From NCBI GenBank assembly GCA_963731615.1, contig CAVSWD010000005.1, positions 256,237 to 320,236 on the forward strand: 64,000 bases of DNA, given 5' to 3'. Position numbers and translations under genes: made by a program. The stretch is from Gaiellasilicea sp963731615. Lineage in GTDB: Bacteria > Actinomycetota > Thermoleophilia > Gaiellales > Gaiellaceae. This document shows, one piece after another, positions 1-7,347 of this stretch. The notes beneath the pieces were generated by a model, which ran no database searches, was not told the DNA's origin, and worked only from the letters and a program-made list of their open reading frames with translations. Position 1 is the stretch's first letter. Each line of letters opens with the position of its first letter.

Positions 1-129
1 CGCCGCCAGCTCTGCCTCGCCCTCGAGGAAGTAGCGCCACACCGAGCCGCACGCGAGACAGAAGCAGACGTAATCGCCGAGCGTCTTCCGCCGCTCCTCC
101 TGGATCCAGTTGCGCTTCGGCTTCGCCAC
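1..129 (-). CDS. Hypothetical protein, N-terminal part only
   Basis: The first 43 residues of a minus-strand protein starting at a GTG at 127-129; the rest lies beyond the window edge. The fragment begins VAKPKRNWIQEERRKTLGDY and then has three closely spaced cysteines (C-F-C-L-A-C) followed by aromatic residues, which could be part of a small metal-binding motif. Too little is visible to assign a family. The reading frame is open to the edge and the start lies just upstream of the stop codon side of the next minus-strand gene, so the two may be co-transcribed. Confidence 0.45.
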   Translation of the reverse strand, partial: MAKPKRNWIQEERRKTLGDYVCFCLACGSVWRYFLEGEAELAA

Positions 130-131
130 CG

Positions 132-722
132 TTACCTGCTCTGGAGCGCGTCGAGAGCGATTCCGAGCGCCACCGCGAGCCGGCGGTCGATCGTGTGCTC
201 GGTGTCGCCGCTGAGGTCGAGCGTGTAGCTGTCGCGGACGCCGATCGCGCGCGTGAGCTCGCCGTAGTGCTGCTCGCCGTGATCGATCCGGAAGTGGAAG
301 AGGATCGGGACGAACTCGCCGTACGGCACCGCATCGATCAGGCGGCGCACGATCGCCCAAAACGGCGAGCGTTCCTGCGCGACGCCGACCTCCTGCTCGT
401 TCGCGTCGAGGATCCGCCACGTCGAGCGGAGGAGCGACGTGCCGAACACCTTCTCGAGCACGCCGATCTTCTCGCCCGATGGCGTCGTCACGTCGTAGCG
501 GCCGCCGAGCTCCATCAGCGCGCGGGCCTTGATCCGGAAGAGCTCTTCGGTCTCGTCCTCATGGGCGAAGAAGCGGATGTCCTCCTTGAGCGCCATCCGC
601 TTCTGCCGGACGAACGCGACGGGAAGGCCGCGTGCGGAGATCCGGTAGAGGTTGACCATCGGCCGGATCACCTGCTGGATCTCGAACCGGTCGGCCTCGA
701 AGACGGTGCTCACCCACTCCAT
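132..722 (-). CDS. LURP-one-related / tubby-C2-like family protein
   Basis: A 196-residue protein. The body alternates short beta-strand-like segments (positions about 15-190) with the pattern typical of the LURP-one-related/phospholipid-scramblase-like fold: a repeated 'YDV..P.G..IG.LEK' strand pair, an arginine-rich 'STWRILD' strand, and a C-terminal hydrophobic helix (residues about 180-196). Function in bacteria is not established; the plant founder is defence-induced and the fold binds membranes. I chose the ATG at 720-722 because the longer frame would overlap the start of the divergent E1 alpha gene at 778. No signal peptide. Family call is by pattern, moderately sure. Confidence 0.65.
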   Translation of the reverse strand: MEWVSTVFEADRFEIQQVIRPMVNLYRISARGLPVAFVRQKRMALKEDIRFFAHEDETEELFRIKARALMELGGRYDVTTPSGEKIGVLEKVFGTSLLRSTWRILDANEQEVGVAQERSPFWAIVRRLIDAVPYGEFVPILFHFRIDHGEQHYGELTRAIGVRDSYTLDLSGDTEHTIDRRLAVALGIALDALQSR

Positions 723-777
723 CCTACGGGCGTCGATAAAGTGCACCCGTCGTCCAACCCGACGGGGGTAGTCGCGC

Positions 778-1821
778 ATGGCGGTACGGGAAGCGGAGCC
801 GGTCGGCTCGCTGAGCGAGGTGAGGGAAGCCGGTCTCGATCGCGAGGATCTGCTGGGCATCTATCGCAATCTGCTCGTCACCCGCGGGATCGAGGAGCGC
901 GGCCACATCCTCTACAAGCAGGGAAAGATTCCGGGCTCGTTCTACACCGGTAGGGGCAACGAGGCCGCAGCGGTCGGCGTCGCCACGGCGATGGGGCCGA
1001 ACGACGTCGGCACGCCGCTGCACCGCGACATGGGCGTCCACGTCACGCGCGGCGTCGAGCCCTGGCGGATCTTCGCGCAGTACATGGGCCGCGAGGGCGG
1101 CCCGACACGTGGCCGCGACGGCAACGTGCACATGGCCGACTCGAAGCTCGGGATGATCGCGATGGTCAGCCACCTGCCGGCGATGCTCCCGGTCGCCGTC
1201 GGCTGCGCGCTCGCCTTCCGGATCCGCGACGAGAAACGGGTCGCGGTCGGCTGGTTCGGCGAAGGCTCGGCAGCGCGCGGCGACGCGCACGAGTCGATGA
1301 ACTTCGCCGGCGTCCGCAACCTCCCGGTCGTCTTCATCTGCGACAACAACCAGTGGGCCTACTCGACGCCGACTCACCTCGGCTACGCAGTCGAGCATCT
1401 AGCCGACCGCGCCGCTGCGTACGGGTTCGAGGGCGTCGTCGTCGACGGCACCGACGTGCTCGCCGTCTATCGCGAGGCCAAGAACGCGATCGAGAAGGCG
1501 CGTGGCGGCGGTGGACCGACGCTGATCGAGTGCCAGACCCTCCGGATGGAGGGCCACGCGGTCCACGACGACGCGTTCTACGTGCCGAAGGAGCTGTTCG
1601 AGGAGTGGGCGAAGCGCGACCCGATCGAGCGTTTCCGCAGCTGGCTCCGCGACAATGCCGAGCTGACGGGCGACGAGGAGGACGAGATCTCCGGCCGGGT
1701 GAAGAAGATCCTGAACGACGCGCTCGCTCAGGCAGAAGAGTCGCCTCAGCCTGATCCAGCGACCCTGCTCGACGGTGTCTACGCGACGCCCGAGGACCTC
1801 GACACCCCCCACCACAAGTAG
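778..1821 (+). CDS. 2-oxo-acid dehydrogenase E1 component, alpha subunit (TPP-dependent)
   Basis: 347 residues, the usual length for the alpha subunit of an alpha2-beta2 pyruvate or branched-chain 2-oxo-acid dehydrogenase E1. It decarboxylates the 2-oxo acid on thiamine diphosphate and transfers the acyl group to lipoyl-E2. Visible features: the conserved N-terminal RNLLVTRGIEERGHILYKQG helix, RGRDGNVHM near residue 112, and the TPP/Mg motif region from residue 161 ending in NN at 190-191. The usual GDG is GEG (residues 161-163), a conservative change that I believe also occurs in other bacterial E1 alpha proteins. The next gene begins directly after the stop, with no gap. Substrate (pyruvate or branched-chain) cannot be decided from sequence alone. 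Confidence 0.9.
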   Translation: MAVREAEPVGSLSEVREAGLDREDLLGIYRNLLVTRGIEERGHILYKQGKIPGSFYTGRGNEAAAVGVATAMGPNDVGTPLHRDMGVHVTRGVEPWRIFAQYMGREGGPTRGRDGNVHMADSKLGMIAMVSHLPAMLPVAVGCALAFRIRDEKRVAVGWFGEGSAARGDAHESMNFAGVRNLPVVFICDNNQWAYSTPTHLGYAVEHLADRAAAYGFEGVVVDGTDVLAVYREAKNAIEKARGGGGPTLIECQTLRMEGHAVHDDAFYVPKELFEEWAKRDPIERFRSWLRDNAELTGDEEDEISGRVKKILNDALAQAEESPQPDPATLLDGVYATPEDLDTPHHK

Positions 1822-2796
1822 ATGGCCGAGAAGACCTATCTCCAGGCGATCAGCGACGGGCTCCGGCAGGAGATGCGCCGCGATGAGCGCGTCTTCGTGA
1901 TCGGCGAGGACGTCGGGGTCTACGGCGGCGCCTTCAAGGTGACGCTCGGCTTCCAGGAGGAGTTCGGCCCCTGGCGCGTGCTCGACGCGCCGCTCGCCGA
2001 GACCGCGATCGTGGGCGCCTGCACCGGCGCGTCGATGATGGGCATGCGCCCGGTCGCAGAGATGCAGTTCGCGGACTTCATCTCCTGTGCGTGGGACCAC
2101 CTCGTCACCGTCGCCGCCAAGCAGCGCTTCCGGGCCGGCACGCCGGTGCCGATCGTGGTGCGGTTACCCTCGGGCGGCGGCTTCTCCGGCGGGCCGTTCC
2201 ACTCGCAGAACCCCGAGAGCTCGTTCGCGCACATTCCCGGCCTGAAGTGCGTCTGCCCGGCGACGCCGGAGGACGCGAAAGGGCTGCTCGTGGCCGCAAT
2301 CGAGGATCCGAACCCGGTGCTCTACTTCGAGCACAAGCACCTCTACCGCCGGATCAAGGGCGAGGTGCCGGACGAGCGCTATGTGACCCCGCTCGGCAAG
2401 GCGCGCACGCATCGCGAGGGCGACGACATCTCGGTGATCACGTGGGGCGCGATGGTCTACACGGCCGAGGAAGCCGCGAAGAAGCTCGAAGGCGAGGGCA
2501 TCTCGGTCGAGATCATCGACCTGCGAACGGTGATGCCGTGGGACAAGGAGGCGGTGCTCGAGAGCGCGCGCAAGACGTCGAAGGTGCTCGTCCTGCACGA
2601 GGACACCCGCACCGGTGGCTTCGGCGCCGAGATCGCCGCGACGATCGCCGAGGAAGCATTCGAGGATCTCGATGGGCCGGTGAAGAGGATCGCCGCACCT
2701 GACTCCCCAGTCCCGTTCTCGCCCGTCCTCGAGAAGGCCTACATCCCGCAGGTCGAGGATGTCGAGCAGGGACTGAGAGAGCTGGCGGAGTACTAG
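1822..2796 (+). CDS. 2-oxo-acid dehydrogenase E1 component, beta subunit
   Basis: 324 residues, full family length. It pairs with the alpha subunit to form the E1 active site. Recognisable landmarks are the N-terminal 'QAISDGLRQEM..DERVFVIGEDVG.YGG' block, 'PLAETAIVGACTGASMMGMRPVAEMQF', 'SGGGFSGGPFHSQNPES' and the C-terminal transketolase-like domain with 'TWGAMVYTAEEAA' and 'VLHEDTRTGGFGAEIAATI'. The start ATG follows the alpha stop codon immediately (zero-base spacing), which implies one transcript and probably translational coupling for 1:1 stoichiometry. The E2 gene starts 8 bp downstream. Confidence 0.92.
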   Translation: MAEKTYLQAISDGLRQEMRRDERVFVIGEDVGVYGGAFKVTLGFQEEFGPWRVLDAPLAETAIVGACTGASMMGMRPVAEMQFADFISCAWDHLVTVAAKQRFRAGTPVPIVVRLPSGGGFSGGPFHSQNPESSFAHIPGLKCVCPATPEDAKGLLVAAIEDPNPVLYFEHKHLYRRIKGEVPDERYVTPLGKARTHREGDDISVITWGAMVYTAEEAAKKLEGEGISVEIIDLRTVMPWDKEAVLESARKTSKVLVLHEDTRTGGFGAEIAATIAEEAFEDLDGPVKRIAAPDSPVPFSPVLEKAYIPQVEDVEQGLRELAEY

Positions 2797-2804
2797 GAGG
2801 CCTA

Positions 2805-4269
2805 GTGGCTACGGGAACGCAGACCGACGTCGTAATGCCGCAGATGGGCGTGTCCGTCTCGGAGGGGACGATCACCAAGTGGCTCAAGTCCGAGGGCGAG
2901 ACGATCGCCCGCGACGAGCCGCTGCTCGAGATCTCGACCGACAAGGTCGACACCGAGATCCCCAGCCCCGCTGAGGGCGTCGTCGCCCAGATTCTCGTGC
3001 AGGAGGGTGAGACGGTCGAGGTCGGCGCCGTTCTCGCGGTGATCGCGCCCGAGGGAGCCGAGCCCGCCGCGCCCGCGCCGGAACCGGCCCCGGCGGACGT
3101 GCCCGAGCCGGCCACGCAGGCGGCCGCGGACGCATCCGAGGCGGCGGCGAACGAGATCGCGGAGCCGACGGCACCGACGCCCGCGCCGACCCCTGCCCAG
3201 GCTCCCGACTGCCGCGGCCCCTGTCGCCGCACCCGCGTCCGGCAACGGCCGCACCTTTGTCTCGCCAGTCGTCGCGCGCATCGCCGCCGAGCACGGCGTC
3301 GACCCGAACTCGGTCAGCGGTACCGGCACCGGCGGCCGCGTGACGAAGAAGGACATCCTGGCCTTTGTCGAGTCTGGCGCCTCGACGAAGGCTACGCCGG
3401 CTCCGCCGGCGGAACAGCCCCCTCCGCCCGAGCCTCAGGCGGTAGCACCGCCGCCGCCCCCCACCCCGGAAGCTGCACCGGCTCCTGCACCTGCGCAGGC
3501 CCCGTCACCGCCGCCTGCTCCGGCTCAGCCACCGCCACAGGCGCAGCCTGTGGCAGCAGGGGAGAGCGAAGAGCCGATGACGGCCATGCGCAAGGGGATC
3601 GCCGAGCACATGCGCCGTTCGCTCGACACCTCGGCGCACGTGACCAGCGCGATCGAGGTCGACATGTCGAAGGTCGTGGCGATCCGCCAGAAGCTGAAGA
3701 AGGAGTTCGAGGCGTCGTACGGCGTCAACCCGACGTATCTCTCCTTCGTCGCGCGCGCGACCGTCGAGACGCTGCGGGAGTACCCGTGGATCAACGGCGA
3801 GATTCGCGGCGACAAGATCGTGACGCGAAATTTCGTCAACCTCGGCTTCGCGGTCGAGCTGGCCGACGGCAAGGGCCTGATCGTGCCGGTGGTGAAGAAC
3901 ACCGAGAGCCTGAACCTGCTCGGGATGGCGAAGTCGGTGACCGAGATCGCTGCGCGGGCACGCGACAAGAAGCTGATGCCCGACGACGTGCAGGGCGGCA
4001 CGTTCACGATCACGAATCCCGGCGGCTACGGCACCTTCCACGGCACGCCGGTGATCAGCCAGCCACAGGCGGCGATCCTCGGCACGTACGCCGTCGTGAA
4101 GCGGCCGTGGGTGGTGCAGGACGAGCTCGGCCAGGACGTGATCGCGATCCGGCCGATCATGAACCTCACCCTCACGTACGACCACCGGCTCGTCGACGGC
4201 GCACTCGCCGGCCGTTTTCTCAAGTCGTTGCGCGAGAAGCTCGAGAACTGGGGCGAAAGCGACTACTAG
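2805..4269 (+). CDS. Dihydrolipoamide acyltransferase E2 (frame broken in the linker)
   Basis: Domain order is standard: lipoyl domain (residues 5-83, lipoyl-lysine K47 in STDKVDTE), a long Ala/Pro-rich hinge, the peripheral subunit-binding domain ('SPVVARIAAEHGVD...GTGTGGRVTKKDIL'), a second Pro/Ala linker, and the acyltransferase catalytic domain ending with the HRLVDG active-site motif. The frame changes by +1 in the hinge: removing one C from the CCC at 3204-3206 restores one continuous protein of about 487 residues. Both halves are well conserved, so an assembly indel is more likely than gene loss. Start is GTG at 2805 with an AGGAGG box just upstream. No E3 (lipoamide dehydrogenase) is seen in the window. 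Confidence 0.85.
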
Positions 4270-4270
4270 C

Positions 4271-4453
4271 GTCCTCACTACTGTCTCGTCGGCGGCGGAG
4301 GCGGAGATGCTCTGCGGCCTGCTCCGGACGGCCGACCTCGAGTGCGATCATCGCCCGGTGCAGTCGGGGGACGCGTTCGGCGGCGCGCACGAGGTGCTCG
4401 TGCACCTGGAGGACCTGGAAACGGCGCGCTCGATGCTCCCGACCGACCCGTGA
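4271..4453 (+). CDS. Small DUF2007-like protein (putative signal-transducing protein)
   Basis: A short frame of about 60 residues between E2 and lipB reads LTTVSSAAEAEMLCGLLRTA followed by a strand, an acidic loop and 'VLVHLEDLETARSML'. This is the pattern of the small DUF2007 fold (one beta-alpha-beta unit with 'A..A..L...GI...'). Its TGA overlaps the GTG of lipB by four bases (GTGA), suggesting coupling. I see no ATG/GTG/TTG in a good position for the start; the only in-frame ATG (4307) would delete the first strand. The start may be lost to a sequence error, so the left boundary is approximate. Confidence 0.5.
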   Translation, partial: VLTTVSSAAEAEMLCGLLRTADLECDHRPVQSGDAFGGAHEVLVHLEDLETARSMLPTDP

Positions 4454-5158
4454 AAGGCGCCTACGTGATGAACCTCGGCGTCGTTCCGTACGCCGAGGCA
4501 TGGGAGCTCCAGCGGGCGCTGGCGGGCGCTGTCTCTCAGGGCGCGATCCCGGACACGATCCTGGTGCTCGAGCACCCGCCGACGGTCACCACCGGCCGCC
4601 GCACCGATGCGGACGAGCTGCACATCCCGGCAGAGCGCCGAGGTCGAGGTGGTCGAGACCGACCGCGGCGGCAAGTCGACCTTCCACGGGCCCGGCCAGC
4701 TCGTCTGCTACCCGATCTTCGATCTCCACCGGCACGGCCTCGACGTGAAGCGCTACTGCCGCGATCTCGAGGAAGCGCTGATCCGCACGCTGGCGTCGCT
4801 CGGCCTCGAGGGGGAGCGCATCGACGGCCTGACCGGCGTCTGGCTCAACCGCCCTCCACGCAAGATCGCCTCGATCGGGATCCACGTTGCGAAATGGGTG
4901 ACGACACACGGCTACGCGCTCAACGTCGACCTGGATCCGGCCCCGTTCACGCAGTGGATCACAGCATGTGGGCTCGAGGACGCCGCCTTCACGACGATCG
5001 CGAAGGAGCTCGAGCGTGCCGTCACGGTCGACGAGGTGCGAGCGCCCGCTCTCGAGGCGCTCGCGGACGTCTTCGAGCTGGAGCTCGAGGAGCTGCCGGC
5101 CGACGCCGGACACGGCCTTTGGCCGCAGCCCGTCCACGGGCAGCTCGCGGCCCGCTAG
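4450..5158 (+). CDS. lipB: Octanoyltransferase LipB (lipoyl synthesis), frame broken
   Basis: Transfers the octanoyl group from acyl carrier protein to the lipoyl lysine of E2-type domains. Seen: 'NLGVVPYAEAWELQRALA', 'LVLEHPPTVTTGRR' (family signature around H and T-x-G-R), then after a +1 frame change near 4636 'DRGGKSTFHGPGQLVCYPI', the conserved lysine region 'PPRKIASIGIHVAKWVTTHGYALNV', and the catalytic cysteine in 'ITACGLEDAAFTT'. Removing one base at about 4636 gives one protein of about 235 residues, normal for LipB. Start GTG 4450 overlaps the upstream stop; ATG 4468 is an alternative. Lies directly downstream of its substrate E2 and upstream of lipA. Confidence 0.85.
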
Positions 5159-5509
5159 GCCGGTTCCCAGCTCACCTCGACGACTGTATCCGTCCGGATC
5201 GGAGCAACTTCACGCTCACGTAGTCGGGCTCGTCCCACCACTCGACGATCGGGCAGACCGTCTGCGCTGCAACACGATCGCGGAACGTACGCACGTCGTC
5301 CGGTGACGGCAAGCGGGTCCGAAATGCATGAACGGCGGCAGTCGTGAGCGGTCGTCCACCTCACCAAGTGCCAGCGAGAATCCTGCCGCGTCTGCAGGAT
5401 CAGACACCCCGTCGGCACGCGCGCAGGCTCGGCGGTGAAACCGAAGTAGGTCTCGCAGAAGCGGCGCGATCGTTCCTGGTCCGCAACCGCCATCGGCTAG
5501 GTGACGCAC
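5155..5509 (-). pseudogene. VOC-family (glyoxalase/dioxygenase-like) gene, broken by several frame changes
   Basis: Reading the minus strand and switching frames recovers a coherent VOC-fold protein of about 118 residues: 'VRHLA' + 'MAVADQERSRRFCETYFGF', 'GCLILQ', 'DAAGFSLALGEVD', 'MHFG', 'SPDDVRTFRDRVAAQTVCP', 'WWDEPDYVSVK', and the typical end 'DPDGY' + 'VVEVSWEPA'. The order and motifs fit the family exactly, but at least five single-base shifts are needed in 350 bp. Either a real decayed gene or a very poor stretch of sequence. It converges on lipB; its stop codon overlaps the lipB stop. Confidence 0.6.
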
Positions 5510-5594
5510 GCTCGCGATCGTACGCCGCAACTAGACTGACCGGGCATGCAAGGCATCGCTTCCCGTCGACGAGCGGCCCCGCCGGCCGGAGTGG

Positions 5595-6467
5595 ATGAAG
5601 GTTCGCGCCCCGAGCGCCGACGGGCGCTACTTCGACGTCAAGAAGCTGCTGCACGGGCTCTCGCTGCACACCGTCTGCGAGGAGGCTCGCTGCCCGAACA
5701 TCTCCGAGTGCTGGGGGCGCGGCACTGCGACCTTCCAGATCCTCGGCGACACCTGCACCCGCGCCTGCCGCTACTGCTACGTCCATTCCGGCAGGCCGGA
5801 GCGCGAGCCCGACCCGCTCGAGCCGCTCCGCGTCGGCCAGGCCGCGGCACAGATGGAGCTGAAGCACGTCGTCGTCACGTCCGTCGACCGCGACGACGTC
5901 CCCGACCGCGGCGCGGGGCACTTTGCGGCCACGATCCGCGCGATCAAGGCAAAGCTGCCACAGGCGAGCGTCGAGGTGCTGACCCCCGACTTTCTCGGCG
6001 TCGAGGAGGCCGCACTTCGCACGGTGCTCGCCGCGCGGCCCGAGGTCTTCAACCACAACATCGAGACCGTCCGCCGCCTGCACCGGAGCATGCGCGGCGC
6101 GAAGGCCAGCTACGACAAGGCGCTGTGGCTGCTGGGCCGCGCGAAGGAGCTTGCGGACTATCCGGTGCTGACGAAGTCCGGGATCATCGTCGGGCTCGGG
6201 GAGACGAACGACGAGATCGTCGAGACGATGCGAGACCTGCGCTCCCGCGGAGTCGACGTCGTCACGATCGGCCAGTACCTGCAGCCGAGCTCGAAGCACG
6301 CGGCGATCGACCGCTGGGTGCATCCGGACGAGTTCCGCTGGCTGCGCGAGCAGGGCGAGGCGCTCGGCTTCGGCTCCGTCTTCGCCGGCCCGCTCGTGCG
6401 CTCGAGCTACCGGGCCGACGAGCAGCGACACGCGGCCGAGACCGGCCGCGGCGCCGTCGCCTACTAG
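5595..6467 (+). CDS. lipA: Lipoyl synthase LipA (radical SAM)
   Basis: Inserts two sulfurs into protein-bound octanoyl groups to make lipoyl. Both iron-sulfur motifs are present: the auxiliary-cluster cysteines C28, C33 and C39 (TVCEEARCPNISECW) and the radical-SAM CxxxCxxC at C54, C58 and C61. Other family marks: 'FQILGDTCTRACRYC', 'VTSVDRDDVPDRGAGHFA', 'FNHNIETV', 'KSGIIVGLGET' and 'GQYLQPSSKH'. At 290 residues it is slightly short at the N-terminus. An in-frame peptide upstream (LPVDERPRRPEW) looks like authentic LipA, so the true start is probably the ATG at 5546 with one more frame break before 5560. Confidence 0.93.
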   Translation: MKVRAPSADGRYFDVKKLLHGLSLHTVCEEARCPNISECWGRGTATFQILGDTCTRACRYCYVHSGRPEREPDPLEPLRVGQAAAQMELKHVVVTSVDRDDVPDRGAGHFAATIRAIKAKLPQASVEVLTPDFLGVEEAALRTVLAARPEVFNHNIETVRRLHRSMRGAKASYDKALWLLGRAKELADYPVLTKSGIIVGLGETNDEIVETMRDLRSRGVDVVTIGQYLQPSSKHAAIDRWVHPDEFRWLREQGEALGFGSVFAGPLVRSSYRADEQRHAAETGRGAVAY

Positions 6468-6540
6468 CTGGCGTAGTCACCCGTTCAAGGGTCGCGCTTC
6501 GTTCTGGGGCGTGCATTCATGTGAGCTGGGAGGAAAGCGA

Positions 6541-6879
6541 ATGCGTGTCTCCGCAGCAGCCGTCGGTGCTCGTGCTGGTGCTTGCCGTGCCCAGTTGGGG
6601 AGCGCAGCCTCGGCGTGCGAGCCTCGATGACTCTGAAGCTCGGTCGCACCTCTCGTCGTCCGCGGCAGCGGCTTCGGCGGCGGCGAGCACGTCGTGATCG
6701 TCGCCGCCGTGCGCGGCACGCAGCGCATCGCCAACGCGATTGCGCACCGAAATGGTCGGTTCGCCGCTCGGTTCGACCTGCGCCTGAAGCGCTGCACTCC
6801 ATTCACCGTCCGCGCGATCGGCAGGCTGGGCAGCCGGGCGATCCTGCACGTCGAGCCCACCTGCGGTGACGACGACTAG
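6541..6879 (+). pseudogene. Small secreted protein, frame-broken paralogue of the next gene
   Basis: Starts at an ATG behind a GGAGGAAAG ribosome site. Switching frames three times, each a +1 change, recovers MRVSAAAV + VLVLVLAVPSWGAQPRR (signal peptide), 'MTLKLGRT', then 'LVVRGSGFGGGEHVVIVAAV' and an intact C-terminal half with two cysteines (KRCTPF...PTCGDDD). This has the same plan as the intact protein at 6929: signal peptide, a 'L.V.G..' strand, 'LTVRG..F', then an Ig-like half ending in a cysteine pair. The 5' half carries all breaks; the 3' 190 bp is clean. Confidence 0.55.
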
Positions 6880-6928
6880 CGCAACGGAACGTGATTCACC
6901 GGGGAAATTCGGGGCATACTGTCCCGCG

Positions 6929-7291
6929 ATGCGCGTCATCGTTGTCGCCGTCCTGCTGCTAGTGCTGGCCGCTCCGGCGCCCGCCGCCAAGCAACAGCCG
7001 AGCCTTCGCGTCGTCGGCACGAGCCCGCTCACCGTGCGCGGCGCAGCCTTCCCCGCCCGCATGGCGGTCGTCGTTACCGTACGCCAGGACGGGCTCCTGC
7101 AGGCCCGGCGGACCGTCCGCTCGGGTTCCGCCGGCGGTTTCGCCGTGACGTTCGCCGGCACGGGCGTCCACCCGTGCGACGGGGGCGCGATGTCGATCAC
7201 GGCCGTGAGCAGCTCGGGTGCGGTGGCCAAGGCGAAGCTGCCGCAGGCGTTCTGCCCGCCGCCGCTCGCCGCCTTGAGAAACTTGCCGTGA
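6929..7291 (+). CDS. Small secreted protein of unknown function
   Basis: 120 residues. Residues 1-20 form a signal peptide (MRVIVVAVLLLVLAAPAPAA). The mature part has alternating short strands ('SLRVVGTSPLTVRGAAFPA', 'MAVVVTVRQDG', 'GGFAVTFAGTGVHPCDGGAM', 'ITAVSSSG') that suggest a single Ig-like or beta-sandwich domain, with a pair of cysteines (in HPCDG and FCPPP) positioned to form a disulfide. I start at ATG 6929 because it opens the signal peptide. It is followed at once by a strong hairpin. The broken gene at 6541 is a tandem relative. No function can be assigned. Confidence 0.7.
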   Translation: MRVIVVAVLLLVLAAPAPAAKQQPSLRVVGTSPLTVRGAAFPARMAVVVTVRQDGLLQARRTVRSGSAGGFAVTFAGTGVHPCDGGAMSITAVSSSGAVAKAKLPQAFCPPPLAALRNLP

Positions 7292-7296
7292 AAGGC

Positions 7297-7322
7297 GGAG
7301 GGCCGCCCTGGGGCGGCCCTCC
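7297..7322. terminator. GC-rich hairpin between convergent genes
   Basis: GGAGGGCCGCCC and GGGCGGCCCTCC form a 12-bp perfect stem with a 2-base loop, five bases after the stop of the secreted-protein gene and 25 bp before the stop of the convergent Asp-box gene. There is no T-run on either side, as is common in high-GC actinobacteria; it may act as a two-way terminator. Confidence 0.7.
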
Positions 7323-7347
7323 GGTTGACGTCGATCTGCTGCCTCGG

